A stretch of 25,622 bases of DNA from Limisoma sp963590405 (GTDB lineage: Bacteria > Bacteroidota > Bacteroidia > Bacteroidales > Muribaculaceae): assembly GCA_963590405.1 (NCBI GenBank), contig CAVAPE010000031.1, positions 1-25,622 on the forward strand. Reading direction: 5' to 3'. Both the position numbers and the translations under genes were made by a program. The notes beneath the pieces were generated by a model. It was not told where the DNA came from. It was given only the letters and a program-made list of their open reading frames with translations, and ran no database searches. Below, in pieces: positions 15,425 to 23,308 of this stretch. Every line of letters begins with the position of its first letter. Within the stretch, counting starts at the first letter, position 1.

Positions 15425-15726
15425 TATCGTATGTCAAAAAGTTTGAAGAATCCAGTGATTTTAAACACATTACTGATTTCGTCGTTGATGTTCTCGATTG
15501 TCATTTTTCCGCCCTTCACTTCCACTGCTTTGCGGAGCGACAGGAAAAGGCGCAGTCCGCTACTGCTGATATATTCCAATTTCGAGCAGTCAATCACGAT
15601 TTCCTTTTCTGCGTTGTCCTTTAATGGCTGAAGGTCCTTCTCGCAAGAAGCGGCGCTAACTGTGTCAAGACGTCCGTCCATTGTGGCGCGGATAATGTTT
15701 CCTTCGTTATTGATTTCGATTTTCAT
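15424..15726 (-). CDS. STAS-domain anti-anti-sigma-like protein (RsbV/SpoIIAA type)
   Basis: Small cytosolic STAS protein of 100 aa. The phospho-site loop reads YISSSGLRL, with Ser56 at the position of the phosphorylated Ser of RsbV and SpoIIAA; the preceding Asp of the usual DSSG is Ser54 here. Earlier strands (GRLDTVSA, EIVIDCSKLEYI) and the end (KITGFFKLFDI) fit the fold. Its stop overlaps the GTG of the phosphatase/ATPase gene by one base, which implies coupled translation and that STAS is the substrate of both modules. It sits 35 nt after the permease stop and may be co-transcribed with it. Bacteroidetes lack sigma B/F, so the downstream target is not apparent. Confidence 0.9.
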   Translation of the reverse strand: MKIEINNEGNIIRATMDGRLDTVSAASCEKDLQPLKDNAEKEIVIDCSKLEYISSSGLRLFLSLRKAVEVKGGKMTIENINDEISNVFKITGFFKLFDIR

Positions 15727-15761
15727 AATTCTATTTTGTTGATTTTATTTGTTCTTATTCT

Positions 15762-17555
15762 TTATAATGGAAATAACAATGTTACAATGAAAATGTTTGC
15801 GGCGAGAATCACTATGTTCATCACAATGCCGATTCTTGTAAAGTCAGTAAAGTGGTAACCGCCTTCGCCGTACACCATCATGTGGGTAGGCGAGCCTATC
15901 GGGGTCGCAAAACTTGACGAAACGGCAATCATCAATGCTATGCAGAATGTTATTGGATTTGCATGCAGCGAAACGGCCGTTTGGTAGGCGATGGGGAAGA
16001 ACATTGCCGCAGCGGCGGTGTTGCTGATAAACTCAGTGACGAATGTCGCCACAAGGCAGATGCACGACAATGCGATTATAGGATTGGTGCCGCACACGTG
16101 GAGAATGCCGTCGGCGAGAGCAGCAGCCAAGCCAGTCTTGTCGATGGCTGCGCCGATGCAGACCGAACCAGCAAATATCATCAGTACGTCCCAACTGATG
16201 GCGTCCCATGCCTGACGTGTGGTGCAGCAGCGTGTCACAATCATTGCAAAGGCTGCAAGAAAGCAACTCTGTAAGAGTGTCAGCACATTGAACGACGATA
16301 GCAGTATCATTGCAATCATGATTGCAGCGGACACGGCGGTCTTTTTGCCGATATGAGGAATGTCTTCCGAATCAAAGAATCGCAGGTCTTTTTCTACTGC
16401 CTGCTTGAATGTCTCGCCTTGGGTGCTTGGGCATTCCAGCAACAGAGTGTCACCAAATTCCATCCTTACCGAACGCGGATTGGCGTTGATGCGCTCACCT
16501 TCGCGGACTATGGCAACAAGTACTGTGTTGTTGCGCTCCTCGAAGTTGGTGTCTTCCATCGATTTGCCGATGAGCGCGCCGCCGTGCTTTACTGTAGCGG
16601 TGTAGAGTTGGCGGTTTCTTTCGCTATTATCAAGAGAGAACACGTGCTGCGTGGCTGCCGTCAATCCGTGGCTCTTGCGCAAGTCGAGGATGCTGTCAAT
16701 CTGTCCGGAGAATACGAGTCGGTCGCCGCCCATAATAAATTCTTCCGACGGTACAGGGCTTATGATTTCCTTGTCGAAACGTACTATCTCAATCAGTCGC
16801 CCTCCAGCAAAATCCTTAACGCCTGCTTCTGTAACTGTCTGTCCGACATATTTGCAGTCGGTCGGCACAAGAAATTCTACTGTATAGTCGCTTGTCGCTC
16901 CGAGGGCTTCCGCTGGCGACTGCCTTACTGGAAGCAGTTTGTGCATTGTCAGCATCACGCCGATGCCCACAATGAGGCAGAACACGCCTGGGATTGTGGT
17001 GCTGAAGATGTTGAGCGATATGTTGGGGTTTTGCTCGGTTAGAAGTCCTGAAATGATAAGGTTCGGAGGCGTTCCGATAAGGGTACAGATGCCACCAAGG
17101 CACGATGCGTAACTGAGTGGTATAAGGAGTTTTGATGGGGCAATATTCAGTTTCTTCGCCCAAATCTTGACCACTTTGATAAACAGCGCAACGACAGTGG
17201 TGTTGCTGAGCACGGAACTCAACGCTGCCACTGGCAGCATCAAGCGAATGAGTGCTTTGGAATAGGATGACGGTGTGCCAAGCAGTTGCTTTACCATCCA
17301 GTGGATTACACCGCTATGCACAAGACCGACGATGACCACAAACAGGATGCCTACCATAACCACGGAACTGGAACTGAAGCCAGATAATGCTACTCCTTCA
17401 TCAAGGATGCCAAAGATATAGAAAAAGAACATTATACCAAGAAATGCAAATTCTGCGGGTATCTTGGTAAACATCATTACACAGAAAAGGATGATGATCA
17501 GGGCAAGAGTAATCCATGCATTCAATCCTAATCCGAGAAGTACTAATGCACACAT
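15762..17555 (-). CDS. SLC13/DASS-family permease with two RCK_C domains
   Basis: Inner-membrane ion-coupled anion transporter of 597 aa. Two hydrophobic halves each carry the SNT motif (LSNTTVVAL near residue 118 and ISNTAAAAM near 511), plus GTPPNLIISG and SSFATPIGSPTHMMVYG loops typical of the divalent anion:Na+ symporter (DASS) group. Between the halves are two TrkA-C (RCK_C) regulatory domains at about 222-295 and 312-390 (GRLIEIVRFDKEI, GDTLLLECP). Substrate (dicarboxylate, sulfate or another anion) cannot be set. The frame is open to 17597, but ATG 17555 (MCALVLLGLGLNAWITL) leads directly into the first helix and leaves about a 50-nt leader from the promoter at 17641-17611. The STAS signalling genes follow on the same strand. 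Confidence 0.9.
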   Translation of the reverse strand: MCALVLLGLGLNAWITLALIIILFCVMMFTKIPAEFAFLGIMFFFYIFGILDEGVALSGFSSSSVVMVGILFVVIVGLVHSGVIHWMVKQLLGTPSSYSKALIRLMLPVAALSSVLSNTTVVALFIKVVKIWAKKLNIAPSKLLIPLSYASCLGGICTLIGTPPNLIISGLLTEQNPNISLNIFSTTIPGVFCLIVGIGVMLTMHKLLPVRQSPAEALGATSDYTVEFLVPTDCKYVGQTVTEAGVKDFAGGRLIEIVRFDKEIISPVPSEEFIMGGDRLVFSGQIDSILDLRKSHGLTAATQHVFSLDNSERNRQLYTATVKHGGALIGKSMEDTNFEERNNTVLVAIVREGERINANPRSVRMEFGDTLLLECPSTQGETFKQAVEKDLRFFDSEDIPHIGKKTAVSAAIMIAMILLSSFNVLTLLQSCFLAAFAMIVTRCCTTRQAWDAISWDVLMIFAGSVCIGAAIDKTGLAAALADGILHVCGTNPIIALSCICLVATFVTEFISNTAAAAMFFPIAYQTAVSLHANPITFCIALMIAVSSSFATPIGSPTHMMVYGEGGYHFTDFTRIGIVMNIVILAANIFIVTLLFPL

Positions 17556-17610
17556 AGGCGATTGCGTTTTGTCATTGTTCTGACTGCAAGGTGGCAATCA
17601 AAAACTGGTA

Positions 17611-17641
17611 CAAATTTAACATAAACTTTGGTCTGCAACAA
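17611..17641 (-). promoter_or_regulatory. Promoter of the SLC13 permease gene
   Basis: On the minus strand, TTG at 17641-17639 and TAAATTTG at 17618-17611 are 20 nt apart, matching the Bacteroidetes consensus. It lies between the TonB receptor stop and the permease start, so the permease/STAS block has its own promoter. Confidence 0.65.
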
Positions 17642-17661
17642 GCGAAATGCAAAGTTTATCT

Positions 17662-20088
17662 TTAAAATCCGAAGGAGAGTGTGACATTAAATTGGCGACC
17701 TGTCAAATAGTTCGGAACGGCATATTGCAGGTTGTTCACGTCGGTAACCCAATAGCAACTGCTCACATTCGATATGCCGAGGAGGTTGAACACGTCAACG
17801 CCGATGCTGATGTTCTTGAAGTTGCGCCAGAAATTGTATGGACGCACGCCTTCAGATGGCGCGCCGACCAACTGATATTGGAAGCCGATGTCAACACGCT
17901 TATAGGCGGGTATTCTTAACCACGCAACGTCGCGTGTTACTTGCGGCGGTGTCATTGGGAAGCCGTCGGAGAAGATGCCGCGGAGGCTGAACTTGAGTTT
18001 CGGGAATTTTGGAAAATAGTCGGTGAAGAACAGTCCGACGCTGTAGCGTTGGTCGGTTGGTCGCGGCACTTTCACGCCGTTGAGTGTTTCTTGTGTCTTC
18101 ATCAACGAGAAACTAATCCACGAGTCGGTGCCAGGCACAAATTGTCCGAACAGTTTGAAGTCGATACCAGTGATGAAGCCTTTGGATGAATTGGTGCCTG
18201 AATACACGAGTTTCAGGTTGTCAAGTTCGTAGGGAATGAGGTTCGACAGGTTCTTATAATAGGCTTCTGCGGTGAGTTTGAATGGACGGTCCATGGCGCG
18301 GAACGTGTAGTCGCTACCGAGAATCATCTGGATGCTCCTCTGCGATTTGATGGTGTTGTTGAGCGTCTGGTATGAATTGCCGTCTTCGTCGACCTGCGTT
18401 ATGCGGAATTCCTTGTAGAATGGCGACTGATAGTATAGGCCTCCAGCCAGTCGAATTGCCACGCGGCTATTGTGCTCTGGAATGAAGCCTATGCTAACGC
18501 GTGGACTTACAAGAAATTCACGGTTGAAATCCCAATAGGAGAAACGGATGCCTCCGTTTATGGAGAAAAGTCCGATGCCAGTTTGCAGTTTGTAGGTGTC
18601 GTGGGCATAGAACGATACCTTGTTGGTCGACAAGTCGTTGACCGAACGGAGGTTGTAAATCATTTGCACCTTGTCGGAGTAGTGGGGCAGAGTGTAGCCT
18701 GCTGAGTCGCGGAGTTCCCATTCGCTGGAGCGGTCGTAGACTTTCTGGTGGCGGAACTCAAGTCCGTAACTGAGATTGTGGTGATTAAGACCTGTGTGAC
18801 CTTTCAGTGCGAAGTTGAACACGCTTGCCTTGAGGCGGTCGCGGGCATGCTCAAGGTATTTTCCTACGCCGACCTCGCCGCCGATAGAGTTGTCTCCGTC
18901 GTTGGTGCCGGCATCATCGAGCCAATACTCGCCAGAGATGTCGTATGCCACGAGTTCGTTGGTGAGAAATCCAGATGCGAGAAATGTGAACTCGTGGGCT
19001 TTGCTGGGCTTGAAGTTCAATTCCAATGCGCCAAAGTATGTTTCAAACTTGTCGTGCTCCTCTCCGTCGAAATAAACGGTAAACTCTTTCACATTTTCAG
19101 AAATACCGAACGATGTGGAGCGTGTGGTCGGTTTGAATTTGTAGTTATTGGATGAAATGTTGCCCAAGAAGGCAATGTCCCATCTGTCGTTGAATTTGTA
19201 TCTCAGGTTGGTCTGGTAGTCGATGAAGGTAGGGTCGTATTCGCCTTTAGAGTCCATCGAACTCAGTAGCGAGGCGTTGCGCTTGAAGCGGAAGCCGTGG
19301 AGTTGTGAGAATTTGCCAGTATTATGCCCGACGGATGCTTCTGCCCCCATCAAACTGCCTGAAAGATAGCCTTCAAAGGCTTCTGGCTGGCGATAGGTGA
19401 TGTCGAGCACCGACGACATTTTGTCGCCGTATTCTGCCGAGAATCCCCCCGTAGAAAATTGGATGTTGCCTACAAGGTTCGGGTTTATAATGCTAAGTCC
19501 TTCTTGCTGTCCCGAAGAGATGAGCAGAGGACGATATACTTCTATGCCGTTGATATACACGCTGTTCTCGTCGTAGGAGCCGCCGCGCACAGAGTACTGC
19601 GAACTCATCTCGTTCTTCGACGAAACGCCGGCTACGGTCGACAGCAATGCTTCCACTCCGTTGCCCGACACAGATGTGGTCTGTTGCAGCGAGTGTGGGT
19701 CGAGATTCTGCATACCGTTGGTTTGCTTGCGGTATTCGGTTACGGTTACGCCCTGCAACTCAGTGGTGGCATCGGTCAACTTGACAGTGAGGTTTACTTT
19801 TCCCTCGGGCTTGATAAGTTTCTGATGACGTTCTTTGTAGCCAAGGCATGAGAAGATAATCTCAATGGTGTCCTGTCGGGCAACGTTCAGCGAATAACTG
19901 CCGTCGAGCCCGGAGGTCGTGCCGATGGCGGTCTTAGCAATCCGCACGGTAGCAAACTCGATTGGCTTGCTGTCGTTGTCGAGCACCTTGCCCGAAATGT
20001 TGACCTGCGACAGTGCCGCTACTGGCAATGTGAGCAGGATTAGGATTATATATATAGCCTTGGATAAGCGCATTCTTGTCGTGTACAT
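17662..20088 (-). CDS. TonB-dependent outer-membrane receptor (CarboxypepD-reg type)
   Basis: Outer-membrane beta-barrel importer of 808 aa. Signal peptide IYIILILLTLPVAALSQ is followed by a CarboxypepD_reg-like domain (VNISGKVLDNDSKPIEFATV, about 28-115). A plug domain follows with SSQYSVRGGSYDENSVYINGIEVYRP read at about residues 162-188, then a large barrel. The C-terminus FNVTLSFGF ends in Phe as usual for barrel proteins. It lacks the SusC-type signature and there is no SusD gene beside it, so it resembles metal, haem or vitamin receptors of the BtuB/CirA type more than a glycan SusC. Substrate unknown. The start may be ATG 20088 or ATG 20073 (MRLSKAI); both retain the signal. No promoter match was seen in the 50 nt upstream. 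Confidence 0.92.
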   Translation of the reverse strand: MYTTRMRLSKAIYIILILLTLPVAALSQVNISGKVLDNDSKPIEFATVRIAKTAIGTTSGLDGSYSLNVARQDTIEIIFSCLGYKERHQKLIKPEGKVNLTVKLTDATTELQGVTVTEYRKQTNGMQNLDPHSLQQTTSVSGNGVEALLSTVAGVSSKNEMSSQYSVRGGSYDENSVYINGIEVYRPLLISSGQQEGLSIINPNLVGNIQFSTGGFSAEYGDKMSSVLDITYRQPEAFEGYLSGSLMGAEASVGHNTGKFSQLHGFRFKRNASLLSSMDSKGEYDPTFIDYQTNLRYKFNDRWDIAFLGNISSNNYKFKPTTRSTSFGISENVKEFTVYFDGEEHDKFETYFGALELNFKPSKAHEFTFLASGFLTNELVAYDISGEYWLDDAGTNDGDNSIGGEVGVGKYLEHARDRLKASVFNFALKGHTGLNHHNLSYGLEFRHQKVYDRSSEWELRDSAGYTLPHYSDKVQMIYNLRSVNDLSTNKVSFYAHDTYKLQTGIGLFSINGGIRFSYWDFNREFLVSPRVSIGFIPEHNSRVAIRLAGGLYYQSPFYKEFRITQVDEDGNSYQTLNNTIKSQRSIQMILGSDYTFRAMDRPFKLTAEAYYKNLSNLIPYELDNLKLVYSGTNSSKGFITGIDFKLFGQFVPGTDSWISFSLMKTQETLNGVKVPRPTDQRYSVGLFFTDYFPKFPKLKFSLRGIFSDGFPMTPPQVTRDVAWLRIPAYKRVDIGFQYQLVGAPSEGVRPYNFWRNFKNISIGVDVFNLLGISNVSSCYWVTDVNNLQYAVPNYLTGRQFNVTLSFGF

Positions 20089-20132
20089 ATAATTATTAAC
20101 GCAAGAAAGCGGGTTTAATTATATCACGCACA

Positions 20133-20171
20133 TAAAAAAGCAGCGTCTACCGTTTTTTGTGGTAGACGCTG
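20133..20171 (-). terminator. Terminator of glmM
   Basis: An 11-bp perfect stem (CAGCGTCTACC at 20141-20151 with GGTAGACGCTG at 20161-20171) encloses a 9-nt loop. On the minus strand it is followed by TTTTTT (20139-20134). It lies 23 nt after the glmM stop and ends the nrnA-DUF4827-glmM unit. Confidence 0.88.
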
Positions 20172-20194
20172 AAGTACTATAAAGACCTAAAAAA

Positions 20195-21592
20195 TTAGCA
20201 TTCTTTGCCTGTGATTTCAGAAACCACCTTCTTGATTTCGTCGGCAATGGCATTTGCCTGCTCCATCGTGTTGGCTTCTGAGTAGATGCGGATAATTGGC
20301 TCGGTGTTGCTCTTGCGCAAGTGAACCCAATAGTCTGCAAAGTCGATTTTCACGCCGTCGATGGTCGTTACTTTCTCGTTAGCATATTTCTTCTTTACGG
20401 CATCAAGGATTGCATCAACATCAATGTCGGGAGTGAGTTGGATCTTGTTCTTTGCAATGCAGTATTGCGGATATTCTTTCTTCAACTCCGTCACCTTTTT
20501 GCCTTTGTGAGCCAGAAGCGAAAGGAACAGTGCCACGCCTACGAGGGCATCACGACCGTAGTGGCTTGCAGGATAAATTACTCCGCCGTTGCCTTCGCCG
20601 CCAATAACGGCTCCTGATTTCTTCATCTGTGTCACCACATTGACTTCGCCCACTGCCGATGCGCTGTATGTGCAACCGTGGCGCTCTGTCACGTCGCGGA
20701 GTGCGCGCGAAGAGGAGAGGTTTGAAACGGTAGCGCCCGGTGTCTTCGACAGAATGTAGTCGGCTACGGCTACGAGTGTGTACTCTTCAACAAACATTTC
20801 GCCGTTTTCCATAACTATAGCCAAGCGGTCTACGTCTGGGTCAACCACGAAGCCTACATCGGCGCAACCAGTCTTCAGAAGGTCGGAAATCTGCGTCAGA
20901 TTCTCTGGGATAGGTTCTGGAGTGTGCGCAAACTTGCCAGTCGGCTCGCAGTTGAGTTCGATTACGTTCTTCACGCCCAAGCGGCGGAGCAGTTGCGGGA
21001 TGACGATGCCGCCAACGGAATTGACTGCATCAACGGCAACTGTGAAGTTCGCTTTCTTGATAGCCTCTACATCTACAAGGTTGAGGTCGAGCACGCTGTC
21101 GATGTGTTTGCGGGTGTATGTGTCGTTGCTAAATTCGTGACCAAGGTCGTCGACTTCGGCAAACGTGAACGATTCTGCTTCGGCAATGGCAAGCACTTCC
21201 TTGCCTTCGGCATCGCTTAAAAATTCGCCGTGCTCGTTAAGGAGTTTGAGGGCGTTCCACTGCTTTGGGTTGTGCGATGCAGTCAGGATAATGCCGCCGC
21301 ACGCTTTTTCCCAAACTACCGCCAACTCTGTGGTCGGTGTGGTGGCAAGGCCGATGTTTACGACATCAAATCCCATGCCGTTCAATGTGCCTACAACGAT
21401 GTCTTTCACCATTTCGCCGGAAAGACGTGCATCTCGTCCCACTACAATCGTGTTTGATGTCTTTGTGGTCGATTTGCGTATGAATGTAGCATAGGCGGCT
21501 GTGAATTTCACAATGTCAAGGGGGCTTAAGCCGTCACCTGCAGGTCCTCCAATGGTGCCGCGGATGCCTGAAATTGATTTGATTAGTGACAT
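20195..21592 (-). CDS. glmM: Phosphoglucosamine mutase
   Basis: Converts glucosamine-6-phosphate to glucosamine-1-phosphate for UDP-GlcNAc, peptidoglycan and LPS synthesis; cytosolic. 465 aa, normal for this alpha-D-phosphohexomutase family. The catalytic phospho-Ser is Ser106 in TASHNPKQ. The metal loop is DPDVDR (251-256), the sugar-binding loop GGEGNGG (331-337), and the phosphate-binding loop RKSNTEPIIRIYSEA (426-440), where Asn replaces the common Gly of SGTEP. In Bacteroidetes such proteins are often named phosphoglucomutase/phosphomannomutase; the N-terminus SISGIRGTIGG and the neighbouring genes favour GlmM. Last gene after nrnA and the DUF4827-like gene. The intercistronic gap carries short repeats just before ATG 21592. 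Confidence 0.85.
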   Translation of the reverse strand: MSLIKSISGIRGTIGGPAGDGLSPLDIVKFTAAYATFIRKSTTKTSNTIVVGRDARLSGEMVKDIVVGTLNGMGFDVVNIGLATTPTTELAVVWEKACGGIILTASHNPKQWNALKLLNEHGEFLSDAEGKEVLAIAEAESFTFAEVDDLGHEFSNDTYTRKHIDSVLDLNLVDVEAIKKANFTVAVDAVNSVGGIVIPQLLRRLGVKNVIELNCEPTGKFAHTPEPIPENLTQISDLLKTGCADVGFVVDPDVDRLAIVMENGEMFVEEYTLVAVADYILSKTPGATVSNLSSSRALRDVTERHGCTYSASAVGEVNVVTQMKKSGAVIGGEGNGGVIYPASHYGRDALVGVALFLSLLAHKGKKVTELKKEYPQYCIAKNKIQLTPDIDVDAILDAVKKKYANEKVTTIDGVKIDFADYWVHLRKSNTEPIIRIYSEANTMEQANAIADEIKKVVSEITGKEC

Positions 21593-21593
21593 G

Positions 21594-21630
21594 ATAATGG
21601 TTTGTTATAATGGTTTGCTATATGGTTTTT
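21594..21630. repeat. Three near-identical 11-13-nt repeats before glmM
   Basis: ATAATGGTTTG at 21594-21604 and 21607-21617 are exact copies 13 nt apart. A third, imperfect copy (ATATGGTTTTT) is at 21620-21630. On the coding strand they read CAAACCATTAT and lie directly before the glmM ATG, covering its ribosome-loading region. Confidence 0.7.
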
Positions 21631-22088
21631 AGTTCTTGCTCTTGAAATACCTTATGTTGTAGAGGTAGGGCACAACGTCGGCAATCTCCGACGACGGGCC
21701 TTTGCGGCTTCTCACCAAAAGGTTTACTTCGCAGTCGATGCCAAGGTAGGTCAATGGCATTACCACTCCGTAGCCGTAGGTGGTATAGGTGTAGTTCGCT
21801 TCTTCGTTGGAGTAGTTAAACGAAGTACTTTCATACGAAAGGTCGCCGAAGTTGCCCGACGGGGCATCGTCGTAGCCTGCGCTCCAGCGGTTTATGCTGA
21901 TGCGGCCAAAGCGGAAATAGATTTTTTCGCCTTCTTTGGCGCGGTTGTTCTGGCGGTCGCCAGTCTTGATAACCTGCATGTAGACGTTGCCAGAGTCGTC
22001 AATCTGGTAATATGGGGCGTCGCTGCCTGTCTGGAACACAGTGTATGGCAACTGCCGCTGTCGTCAATATGATGTTTCTGATTTTCAT
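21629..22088 (-). pseudogene. DUF4827-like lipoprotein gene with N-terminal frameshift
   Basis: Two overlapping frames form one apparent gene. ATG 22088, 3 nt after the nrnA stop, begins a signal peptide (MKIRNIILTTAAVAI) but runs into TGA at 22001-21999 after 29 codons. The body is in the next frame, from about 22051 to 21629 (140 codons from a TTG). It resembles DUF4827 proteins from Bacteroidales, which sit between nrnA and glmM: NVYMQVIKTGD, then KIYFRFGRISIN and a C-terminal YLYNIRYFKSKN. In the body frame a TGA lies a few codons upstream, so no in-frame signal peptide exists. The lipobox Cys and the segment normally separating signal and body are missing, which fits a deletion plus frame change. 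The family role is unknown. A translated 140-aa product from TTG 22051 cannot be excluded but would lack export signals. Confidence 0.65.
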
Positions 22089-22091
22089 ATC

Positions 22092-23117
22092 TTATCTTTT
22101 TTCGTTGTTTAAATCTTTCAAAATTTGGTAGAATGTGTCGATTGCGCCTTTCAGCGGACCACGAAATTCGCCGCCGGCAGCATTGGCGTGTCCGCCGCCG
22201 TTGAAGTATTTGGCGCAAAGGGTGTTGACGTGGAAATCTCCTTCGGAGCGCATTGATACTTTAACAAAGTCTTTCTCCTCACGGAAGAATGTCGACCAGA
22301 TTACGTTAGGTATCGCCAATGGCATGTTGGCAAGCACCTCGGTGTCGCCCACCTGATAGTGGAACTTGCGGAGGTCGCGTTTGTCGAGTATCGTAAGCGA
22401 TGCTTTGTGCGATGGAAACAGGCGCATCTTTTCGGCAATGGCATAGCCGTTGAGGCGAAGGCGCGCTTCGCTTGATGTGCCGATGGTCAGTTTGTATATG
22501 CGGTCCTTATCCACGCCGCGCTTCACGAGATCTGCCACGATAAGGTACAACTCGGCATGGTTGGAATTGTAGGAGAAATTGCCGGTGTCGGTCATCATAC
22601 CCGTGTAGATGCAGGTGGCTACGTCAAGGTCAATTTTGTCTTGGTAGCCGATACCTACGAGTATGCGGTAAAGGAGTTCGCAGGTCGATGTCATTTGCGG
22701 AAACGACAGTGTCGGGTCGCAGATGGGGTCGGGGTTGATGTGGTGGTCCACCATCAGTTTCTGGCAGGTGGCTTTGCCAACCACTTCGCCAAATCCTGCA
22801 AGGCGGTGAAGGGCATTGAAGTCGAGGCAGCAAATCAAATCTGCCGAGGCAACAATTTCCGCAGCCATCTCAGGTTCGGTGCCGTATGTTACAATAGTGT
22901 TGCTGTCGGGCAGGAAAGCCATGTCCTCTGGCACGTTGTCCGGGGTGATGACTGTCGCCGTTTTGCCCATTTTCTCCAAGATGAGTTTCAACGCAAGGTT
23001 GGAGCCTACCGCATCGCCGTCGGGCGACTTATGGCAAGTGATTACAACCTTCGTGCTCTTTTCTATAGCATCCTTGAATTGCTGAAGTAATGTTGGGGCT
23101 ATAACTTGTTCTAACAT
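22092..23117 (-). CDS. nrnA: DHH-family oligoribonuclease / pAp phosphatase (NrnA)
   Basis: Cytosolic phosphoesterase degrading short RNA oligomers and 3'-phosphoadenosine 5'-phosphate. 341 aa with a DHH domain: HKSPDGDAVGSN (His29, Asp33, Asp35), CCLDFNALHR (Asp99) and the signature DHH at 124-126. A DHHA1 domain follows, with FNGGGHANAAGG near the C-terminus. All metal-binding motifs are intact. Start ATG 23117, with a short leader from the TACCTTTG at 23150-23143. First gene of nrnA-DUF4827-glmM; 3 nt separate its stop from the next start. RNase versus pAp preference cannot be told from sequence. Confidence 0.9.
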   Translation of the reverse strand: MLEQVIAPTLLQQFKDAIEKSTKVVITCHKSPDGDAVGSNLALKLILEKMGKTATVITPDNVPEDMAFLPDSNTIVTYGTEPEMAAEIVASADLICCLDFNALHRLAGFGEVVGKATCQKLMVDHHINPDPICDPTLSFPQMTSTCELLYRILVGIGYQDKIDLDVATCIYTGMMTDTGNFSYNSNHAELYLIVADLVKRGVDKDRIYKLTIGTSSEARLRLNGYAIAEKMRLFPSHKASLTILDKRDLRKFHYQVGDTEVLANMPLAIPNVIWSTFFREEKDFVKVSMRSEGDFHVNTLCAKYFNGGGHANAAGGEFRGPLKGAIDTFYQILKDLNNEKR

Positions 23118-23142
23118 TGCTATTGTTCGTTATATTGATTTG

Positions 23143-23150
23143 CAAAGGTA
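23143..23150 (-). promoter_or_regulatory. -7 element of the nrnA operon
   Basis: TACCTTTG on the minus strand matches TAnnTTTG, 25 nt before ATG 23117. The expected TTTG 19-21 nt upstream is not clear; the region is A-rich instead. Confidence 0.55.
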
Positions 23151-23308
23151 TGAAAATAACTTGATTATTTTTTACATCGGTCCGTTATTCTTTGTTTGAA
23201 AAATCCTCAAAATTTGTATCTAAATCATAAATCACGGGTTGCTTTCTGTCGCAGAATTTTCTCTGTCGGGAAACCATACCCTTTAGTAGAGGTTTATGGC
23301 TTGCGCAC

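Noticed and set aside
16353..17042. 229-codon plus-strand frame opposite the SLC13 permease
   Set aside because: It is antisense to a well-supported transporter; its composition (Cys/His/Arg-rich) is typical of a complementary-strand shadow and no promoter or family motif is seen.
23118..23308. Possible small gene in the gap between nrnA and the FtsX-like gene
   Set aside because: The frame there overlaps the FtsX-like gene on the other strand and has no start context or motif; the gap holds only the nrnA -7 element and otherwise AT-rich sequence.
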